Shown here piece after piece: positions 25,668 through 30,170 of a stretch of 30,170 nucleotides of DNA. The notes beneath the pieces are model-generated. The model did not search any database. It was not told the DNA's origin and worked only from the letters and a program-made list of their open reading frames with translations. Within the stretch, counting starts at the first letter, position 1. Each line of letters starts with the position of its first letter. The translations under genes were made by a program, and so were the position numbers. Origin of the DNA: Faeciplasma sp900553675 (GTDB lineage Bacteria > Bacillota > Clostridia > Oscillospirales > Ruminococcaceae); assembly GCA_958428235.1 (NCBI GenBank), contig CAUAFG010000027.1, positions 1 through 30,170 of the forward strand, written 5' to 3'.

Positions 25668-25719
25668 TTATTTATACTCTTATTCATCCCTCAAAGCTTG
25701 GCTTTGGGGGATGGTTTTT
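25650..25719 (+). repeat. Direct repeat, copy 1: rpsI 3' end and terminator
   Basis: Starts with the QFSKR-stop codons of rpsI (CAG TTC AGC AAG AGA TAA) and runs through the terminator. Copy 2 is at 25805-25874. Confidence 0.85.
25685..25718 (+). terminator. Terminator 1 of rplM-rpsI
   Basis: 13-bp stem CATCCCTCAAAGC / GCTTTGGGGGATG (one T-G), TTG loop, then GTTTTT. Confidence 0.9.
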
Positions 25720-25735
25720 GTTCGCCAACTTCGGT

Positions 25736-25804
25736 TCGCCGAGACTGCCATCTCGGCGATCTCGGCTAAAAATGTGCCACCGGCACATTTTCTTAACGCC
25801 GAGA
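25736..25804. repeat. Hairpin-rich spacer between duplicated rpsI ends
   Basis: Hairpin TCGCCGAGA / TCTCGGCGA (25736-25759), then TCTCGGC / GCCGAGA (25760-25766, 25798-25804) enclosing a 10-bp hairpin AAAATGTGCC / GGCACATTTT. CGCCGAGAC also repeats directly at 25737 and 25797. It is almost fully palindromic, with no gene. Confidence 0.7.
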
Positions 25805-25874
25805 CAGTTCTCAAAAAGATAATTTGTTTATACTCTTATTCATCCCTCGAAGTATTCTTCGGGGGATGGTTTTA
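25805..25874 (+). repeat. Direct repeat, copy 2: diverged rpsI end and terminator
   Basis: CAG TTC TCA AAA AGA TAA again spells QFSKR-stop, with synonymous changes at Ser and Lys, followed by the same downstream sequence. Confidence 0.85.
25841..25873 (+). terminator. Terminator 2
   Basis: 12-bp stem CATCCCTCGAAG / CTTCGGGGGATG (one T-G), TATT loop, T-rich tail. It has a compensated pair change relative to terminator 1 (CAAAG/CTTTG to CGAAG/CTTCG). Confidence 0.88.
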
Positions 25875-25978
25875 TTTTGAAGATATTTTGATACTACCCC
25901 ATCAATTTTCCCAAACTCATGTAAAGAAATCCTGCCCCGGGATATGCTATTATAGATACAGAAGGGAGGCTGACAGCA

Positions 25979-26875
25979 TTGAAGGAAGCAATTATGGCAA
26001 TGCAGCGTCTGATTGACTGGATCGACGCGCACGCCGTGGAAAACCCCGGCTTGGTTGAAATGTCGAAGCAGATTGGCTACTCGCCCTACTACTGCTCGGA
26101 GCAGTTCCACCGGATTGCCGGAATCACCATAAAGGAGTATATGGCGCGCCGCAGGCTGAGTATGGCAGCTCTTGTGATCCGCGATACCGACCGACCGCTG
26201 CTCGACATTGCTTTGGATTACGGATTTTCTTCCCAATCTGCTCTGACGAGAGTCTTTGTGAATGCCTTTGGATGTACACCGGCGGCATACCGAAGAAATC
26301 CCGCTCCCATACCCATTCAATGCCGCAAATGCGTAATCTCGCCTTCTGATTTTATCCTGAAAGGAGATATTGACATGAGCAATTTAGTATTACCGTCCTA
26401 TAGGATGGAGTATATCCCCAGACACAAGTATTTAGGCGTTTACAAGCCGTCCGAAACCGCAAACGGTCCAATCTGGGCAGGACACGACTGCGACCTTCTC
26501 TGCGGCATGATATCCAGCATGACCGACCCCCATCCCATCGTTACCGGAATGACCGCCGGCTGGAAATGTGAAAACAGCGAAAGATCCTACTTCTTCGGCG
26601 CGGGAGTGGAATGCGACTATGCGGGAGAAATCCCAGAAGGCTTTGAGCTGCACGAGTTCCCCGACAGCTACTACATCGTGTTCTCCCACCCGCCGTTCGA
26701 CTATCCTACAGACAACTGCGAGGTAATGAAGCGCGTTGAGGACTTGGCGTGGAATTTCGACCCCACTCCGCTCGGCTACGAATGGAATGAGGATGTTTGT
26801 CAGGACTACCAGCGGCACTATCCCGAAGGGCTGGGATATCAGGTGCTGCGTCCGGTTAGGAAGATCAAGAAATAA
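25979..26875 (+). CDS. AraC-family regulator with GyrI-like ligand domain
   Basis: 298 residues. Two helix-turn-helix motifs lie at about 8-105 (LVEMSKQIGYSPYYCSEQFHRIAGITIKEY and LDIALDYGFSSQSALTRVFVNAFGCTPAAYRR pattern). A GyrI/SOUL-like effector-binding domain follows at about 135-295 (MEYIPRHKYLGV..., FFGAGVECD...GFELHEFP, YIVFSHPPFDYP). This architecture senses small amphipathic drugs or metabolites, as in Rob- and BmrR-related regulators. The start is given as TTG 25979 after GGGAGG (25964-25969, spacing 9); ATG 25994 is an alternative. No target gene is adjacent. Confidence 0.88.
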   Translation: MKEAIMAMQRLIDWIDAHAVENPGLVEMSKQIGYSPYYCSEQFHRIAGITIKEYMARRRLSMAALVIRDTDRPLLDIALDYGFSSQSALTRVFVNAFGCTPAAYRRNPAPIPIQCRKCVISPSDFILKGDIDMSNLVLPSYRMEYIPRHKYLGVYKPSETANGPIWAGHDCDLLCGMISSMTDPHPIVTGMTAGWKCENSERSYFFGAGVECDYAGEIPEGFELHEFPDSYYIVFSHPPFDYPTDNCEVMKRVEDLAWNFDPTPLGYEWNEDVCQDYQRHYPEGLGYQVLRPVRKIKK

Positions 26876-26903
26876 ATAAACAAAGAAGTAAATAAACATA
26901 GAA

Positions 26904-26946
26904 GGCACCCGCAAGGTCGGAATGACTTTGCGGGTGCCCTCTTTTG
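26904..26946 (+). terminator. Terminator between convergent AraC and XRE-VOC genes
   Basis: 15-bp stem GGCACCCGCAAGGTC / GACTTTGCGGGTGCC with one G-T pair, GGAAT loop, then CTCTTTTG on plus. It is weaker in the other direction. Confidence 0.88.
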
Positions 26947-26977
26947 TATTTTTGGAGATGTTAAGCCCAGCCGTCGG

Positions 26978-27592
26978 CTACCTCGCCTTATCCCCTGCCT
27001 CATACCCTCCGGTAATCTCAATAACATTATTATCAGGATCGGTAAGGTGGAAATAGTGATACGTGGGGTGAGCCTCGCGGATTTCGGTCACATTGCCTAT
27101 GCCCAGTGCCTTTACCCGCTCATGCTCCGCGGCAAGATCCTCCACCCAATAATTCTGGACGAATTTATGTGGGCTGTTAAGATCGGTGCAGTGACCTATA
27201 AGATTATTTTCGTTCATCAGCGCTATACATTTATTATCTATATAGAACTCAACAAACTTGTTTCCGCTCGAACAGCGGTCCCCCACCTTTGTATCAAGCA
27301 GCTTCTCATAAAATTCCACCGATTTTTCAAAGTCCTTTACTATAAGATACACGCTTCCCAGGTGCAGCGGATTCTTGTTTTTGCAGGATTCATCAGCATT
27401 GCGCAATAGCAGCTCGTCGCAGGAGATGCCGAAAATTTCGCCCATGCGGACGATTTTGTCAACCTCGGGGACGGACTGTCCAAGCTCCCACTTCGAGATC
27501 GTCTGCCTTGAAACATCCAGAATCTCAGCCAAAGTAAGCTGAGTCAGACCGTGTTCTATTCTTTTCTGCTGTATTTTCTCGCCGATAGTCAT
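26978..27592 (-). CDS. XRE regulator fused to a glyoxalase/VOC domain
   Basis: 204 residues. The XRE helix-turn-helix occupies about 6-62 (IQQKRIEHGLTQLTLAEIL..SRQTISKWELGQS). A VOC-superfamily domain follows at about 76-196 (LHLGSVYLIVKDFEKSVEFYEKLL, CIALMNENN, FHLTDPDNNVIEITGG). VOC domains bind metal and small molecules in glyoxalase, bleomycin-resistance and dioxygenase proteins, so the protein may sense or sequester a compound while binding DNA. A metal site is plausible (H78, E193, and a His or Glu between) but not proven. The RBS is weak. Promoter at 27638-27666. Confidence 0.87.
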   Translation of the reverse strand: MTIGEKIQQKRIEHGLTQLTLAEILDVSRQTISKWELGQSVPEVDKIVRMGEIFGISCDELLLRNADESCKNKNPLHLGSVYLIVKDFEKSVEFYEKLLDTKVGDRCSSGNKFVEFYIDNKCIALMNENNLIGHCTDLNSPHKFVQNYWVEDLAAEHERVKALGIGNVTEIREAHPTYHYFHLTDPDNNVIEITGGYEAGDKAR

Positions 27593-27637
27593 AATATCTA
27601 CCTACATAAGTTTTTGCGCTCAAGCTCAAGCAAGATT

Positions 27638-27666
27638 ATTGTAGCATATCAGTGGTGATCGTTCAA
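27638..27666 (-). promoter_or_regulatory. Promoter of the XRE-VOC gene
   Basis: Minus-strand TTGAAC (27661-27666), 17-base spacer, TACAAT (27638-27643). Confidence 0.65.
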
Positions 27667-27682
27667 CCAACTTTGGCAGGAA

Positions 27683-27707
27683 CCTGCGCAACTGTGGGGT
27701 GCGCAGG
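27683..27707. other. Hairpin between two XRE genes
   Basis: Perfect 8-bp stem CCTGCGCA / TGCGCAGG with a 9-base loop, just upstream of the XRE-VOC promoter and downstream of the next XRE gene's stop. Possible terminator without a T-run, or an operator. Confidence 0.4.
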
Positions 27708-27755
27708 TGGAGTTAGTTTATCACCGATCTGACGGTCAAAATCAGTCGCGAGCAC

Positions 27756-28828
27756 TCAGCCGTTTTTGAGCGATGATACTGCCGCTTTAAATCCCGCATC
27801 AGTCCTGATTACATCAAATTCGCTGCTTTCAAGAGCCTTCAAAAGCTTTTCACGCGCACCCGCTCCCGAGCGAGTCCACTCGTCCGGCGATATCCTCTCT
27901 CCCAAAAACAGGATCGACGTATGCTCCGACGGCTGTGCGCCGTCCATTTTACAGGCGTGTTCCGAAGCGCTTTCAATGCATGCAATCGCCCTTTGCCTAT
28001 CAGGCAGGCAGTATTTTGCAAGCTCGAGATATGTCCGGCTCAAAAAGCCGTGATAGAAGCCGTAATCGCCGTTTTCGAGAAGCAGACCAAACATTGCAGG
28101 TATCTTTTCAAGAATCATAATTCGCTGCGCCGCGCTCAGACCGTGACTCCGCGACGATTCATAAATGAGCCTGTAGATAAGATTCAGTGCCGCGTTCAGA
28201 CTGCGCCTGACAGAGGCTTCCCTCTCCTCGCCTTCAAGCACACTCAGAGGGCGGTATGCTCTATTCCCGACCACATGCTCGGCAGCTTGTTCATCCACAA
28301 AACAGCGGACTCCCGATTGCCCAGCAGCTTGTGACAGGCTGCAATGTTACGGATACAGTGGCAGGATTCCTCGATATCATCGGTCATTTTCATAAATCGT
28401 TCTGAAACCGCAATCGACATTTCAAGATAATGCCTTCTCCCGCCGCCGACATTGTGAAGTCCCATCAGATAGGAATCTGTCATCATTGCGTTGACGACGG
28501 TCAGATCGTTGGGAAAGCGGGTATAAAGCTCCTGAGACAGCTCAAAAGCCGCCCGAATGTCTCCCGAATTGTGGGCGTTGTGCCTTTTGAAGAGATATTG
28601 CGCTTTTGCCCGCTCGTTCGTCTCATAATCCGCTCCCAAAAGCGCGTCCACCGTCACGCCAAAGAAGGAAGCGAGCGTGGGCAGGAATGTTATGTCGGGA
28701 TAAGTTACATTGTTCTCCCACCGGCTGACCGACTGCTTAGAAACGTTCAGCAATTCCGCGACCTGCTCCTGAGTCAAGCCCTTTGCGTTCCGCAGGTCTT
28801 TCAGCTGTTTGCCAAAATCAAACATCAT
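27756..28828 (-). pseudogene. XRE regulator with helical C-terminal domain, frameshifted
   Basis: The first 195 codons give an XRE helix-turn-helix (KQLKDLRNAKGLTQEQVAELL..SKQSVSRWENN) and a helical-repeat region up to KLPSMWSGIEHTAL, then a stop at 28244. Restoring one base near 28244-28250 continues the protein as SVLEGEEREASVRRSLNAALNLIYRLIYE and on to 27756, ending SSLKNG; about 357 residues in all, the usual family size. The start is the ATG at 28828 with AAAGGTGG upstream. This regulator family often controls a neighbouring transporter, but none is here. Confidence 0.8.
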
Positions 28829-28864
28829 AAAACCACCTTTCAATTAGTTTGAGATCTCATGTAG

Positions 28865-28893
28865 AATATATCATGGTTCTTGCGGAAAAACAA
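28865..28893 (-). promoter_or_regulatory. Promoter of the frameshifted XRE gene
   Basis: Minus-strand TTGTTT (28888-28893), 17-base spacer, TATATT (28865-28870). The palindrome GAGATCTC (28851-28858) lies just downstream and could be an autoregulatory operator. Confidence 0.45.
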
Positions 28894-28969
28894 GGTATCG
28901 TTTTATGATTGTTGTATTAAAAAGTGAGACTTGCAGGCGGGATTGTGCCGTCCTCAAACAGTATTGCCG

Positions 28970-29539
28970 CTATTCATATCGGTTTTTATATAAAATCCTT
29001 GCATCGGCAGTATGCTTTTTGACAAACTCCGTTTTAGCTTGGGTGTAGCCGTCCCTGTCATGCTCGAATTGATGCCACAGGCTCAGCTTCAGCCGCTCAT
29101 ACTCCTTTGCAATGCGTGGATTGTCGTTTAGATAGTCCCGAAAATACAGCTCGTCATTATCCCCCGCAAAGCGAAGATGGAGATGATAGACCTTATCCGC
29201 AAAGCCGTTTTCGGTGTAGCCGCGGTTGAAGGACACCCTGCCCTCCGACTCCGACATCTTAATAAAGCCGCATTTCGTAATCAGCTCGATAACGGCGGGC
29301 ATGCTCTCGTCGTGAGAAATCTCGACAAGGATATCAATAATCGGCTTCGCCCAAATTCCGTTTACAGCAGTGCTGCCGATGTGACTTATGCGGATAATTT
29401 TGCGGGATAATAGTGCGCCGCGCAGAATGTCCGCCATTTCCTCATATTGCTTTTTCCATTCGCCGCTGTGCTCGGTCAGCTTAATGGGAAAGAGCGACCA
29501 TAATTCTTCAAGAGTCATTTGGGATAGTGGTTTGGGCAT
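28970..29539 (-). CDS. GrpB/UPF0157 family protein (nucleotidyltransferase-like)
   Basis: 189 residues from the ATG at 29539, chosen over the longer frame because GGAGGA precedes it at 7 bases. Residues about 53-70 carry the nucleotidyltransferase-like signature HIGSTAV.GIWAKPIIDI, in which the Gly-Ser and the later Asp match the polymerase-beta fold. The C-terminal half has the GrpB pattern YHLHLR...DNDELYFRDYLNDNP..AKEYERLKLSLW. The biochemical role of the family is unsettled. The gene is flanked by its own promoter and no operon partner. Confidence 0.85.
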   Translation of the reverse strand: MPKPLSQMTLEELWSLFPIKLTEHSGEWKKQYEEMADILRGALLSRKIIRISHIGSTAVNGIWAKPIIDILVEISHDESMPAVIELITKCGFIKMSESEGRVSFNRGYTENGFADKVYHLHLRFAGDNDELYFRDYLNDNPRIAKEYERLKLSLWHQFEHDRDGYTQAKTEFVKKHTADARILYKNRYE

Positions 29540-29662
29540 TTTTAAATCCTCCGTTGGTGATTTTCGGCTCTGCAATACATCCGCAAGCTATAATGCGGCG
29601 AGAAAGCAGGCTAATCCCGTGAAAAGATAAGCCGTGCAAGACAAAATCAGGTTATCAGCTAT

Positions 29663-29691
29663 ATTATACTCTATTTTTTGGCAAACTGCAA
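29663..29691 (-). promoter_or_regulatory. Promoter of the GrpB-family gene
   Basis: Minus-strand TTGCAG (29686-29691), 17-base spacer, perfect TATAAT (29663-29668). Confidence 0.55.
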
Positions 29692-29774
29692 GCAGCTCGG
29701 CGGACGCTGACTAATCCTGATAAATCGGAAATCCCTGTGAGAAGGCTTCAATTCCTTGTTAGGGAGGATTATTC

Positions 29775-29803
29775 TTGACTTTTTCTAAGCCGTATGTTAC
29801 TAT
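29775..29803 (+). promoter_or_regulatory. Orphan promoter upstream of the palindrome array
   Basis: TTGACT (29775-29780), 17-base spacer, TACTAT (29798-29803). It points at the palindrome array and two hairpins rather than at a gene. Confidence 0.6.
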
Positions 29804-29824
29804 TTTTCGATTAAAAAGTGTCCA

Positions 29825-29870
29825 GACCAAACTTGGTCGTGACCAAACTTGGTCGTGACCATGCATGGTC
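29825..29870. repeat. Three tandem 14-bp palindromes, 16-bp period
   Basis: GACCAAACTTGGTC at 29825-29838 and again at 29841-29854, then the perfect palindrome GACCATGCATGGTC at 29857-29870, separated by GT each time. The array lies about +15 to +60 relative to the promoter at 29775, where bound repressor dimers would block transcription. No matching site is seen elsewhere in the window. Confidence 0.85.
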
Positions 29871-29881
29871 ATTAAATCGGT

Positions 29882-29969
29882 GCAAAATCCCATCGTATAG
29901 CGGTTTTGTGGCGATTTTATGCGGGTTGCCAAAGCAACCCCTGTACACTTTTTTACGGAAAATTAGTAT
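29882..29969. repeat. Bipartite intergenic repeat, copy B
   Basis: Blocks at 29882-29908 and 29955-29969 match those of copy A at 182-246, in the same order and orientation. It lies within the putative short transcript. Confidence 0.5.
29923..29940 (+). terminator. Terminator-like hairpin inside repeat B
   Basis: Perfect 7-bp stem GGGTTGC / GCAACCC with a CAAA loop; a TTTTTT run follows 8 bases later. Confidence 0.55.
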
Positions 29970-29971
29970 TA

Positions 29972-30010
29972 CTCCCGCATAACCGTTTTTCGGCTGTGCG
30001 GGAGGTTTTT
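29972..30010 (+). terminator. Rho-independent terminator
   Basis: Perfect 8-bp stem CTCCCGCA / TGCGGGAG with a 17-base loop and a GTTTTT tail. It would end a transcript of about 200 bases starting near 29810. Confidence 0.7.
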
Positions 30011-30128
30011 AGTGAGGTTAAAATTGATGCTGTTAATCTGAGCATACTTGCAACAAACAAGCCGCGAAAGCGGCGAGAAAAGCAGGCGAAGCCGGAGACA
30101 AAGAATAAATCGCCTCAGGTGTCCAGTT

Positions 30129-30170
30129 TCAGCACATAGGTAAGTAGAAAATGTCAGCACATAGGTAAGT
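30129..30170. repeat. Paired direct repeats, possibly an insertion-sequence end
   Basis: TCAGCACATAGGTAAGT occurs at 30129-30145 and 30154-30170 (25-base period), preceded by TGTCCAG at 30120. Short repeated motifs inside a TGT-starting end are a property of IS21-family elements, but no transposase is in the window, so the assignment is tentative. Confidence 0.4.

Noticed and set aside
29906..30139. 77-codon plus-strand frame ending in a basic tail
   Set aside because: Spans the terminator hairpins, has no RBS, and only its last third looks like a protein.

Overview
The window looks like chromosomal DNA from an endospore-forming Clostridia member, most likely a gut Ruminococcaceae/Oscillospiraceae-type bacterium. 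The basis is a type III glutamine synthetase, a cotJABC spore-coat operon, strong Gram-positive promoters (TTGACA-N17-TATAAT), sortase-assembled pili with LPxTG anchors, XRE regulators with long C-terminal helical domains, and an rplM-rpsI operon. The species cannot be named from the sequence alone.

Layout. 1-2550: glnN (minus) with its own promoter and terminator. 2554-4067: an intergenic stretch holding a nested palindrome that folds as a four-arm cloverleaf, then cotJA-cotJB-cotJC and a strong terminator. 4070-6790: an islet with an XRE regulator that seems to lack its middle, an SDR oxidoreductase, and a DUF3791-like gene pair whose second member is frameshifted. A direct repeat flanks the islet. 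The repeat contains the terminator plus the 3' end of a sortase gene, so the left copy is a decayed sortase tail. 6794-18445 (minus): a complete pilus operon, transcribed as coiled-coil protein, signal peptidase I, giant tip adhesin, backbone pilin, class C sortase, minor pilin, second sortase. The enzymes are intact, but the backbone pilin carries an in-frame TAA and the adhesin carries two frameshifts and an in-frame TAG. 18835-24286 (minus): five secreted proteins, each with its own promoter and most with a visible terminator. Four end in nearly identical C-terminal tails that resemble a non-canonical cell-wall sorting signal (PA[D/E]TG, hydrophobic stretch, KRK).

24748-25874: rplM-rpsI, followed by a second, diverged copy of the rpsI 3' end and its terminator about 155 bp downstream. 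This looks like the footprint of an element that once integrated at the end of rpsI. 25979-29539: an AraC/GyrI-like regulator, an XRE-glyoxalase fusion, a frameshifted XRE regulator and a GrpB-family protein. 29775-30010: a promoter, three tandem 14-bp palindromes at 16-bp period, and two terminator-like hairpins with no convincing gene. The last 42 bases are two direct repeats resembling the end of an insertion sequence.

How the parts fit. The pilus operon supplies secretion (signal peptidase), polymerisation (class C sortase) and anchoring (second sortase) for its own pilins, yet its structural genes appear broken in this copy. The adjacent array displays single beta-rich domains on Thr/Ala/Pro-rich stalks. 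The second half of the window and the 4-7 kb islet are accessory regulatory genes with signs of gene decay. All four apparent frameshifts are single-base losses, so raw-read verification matters before calling real decay.
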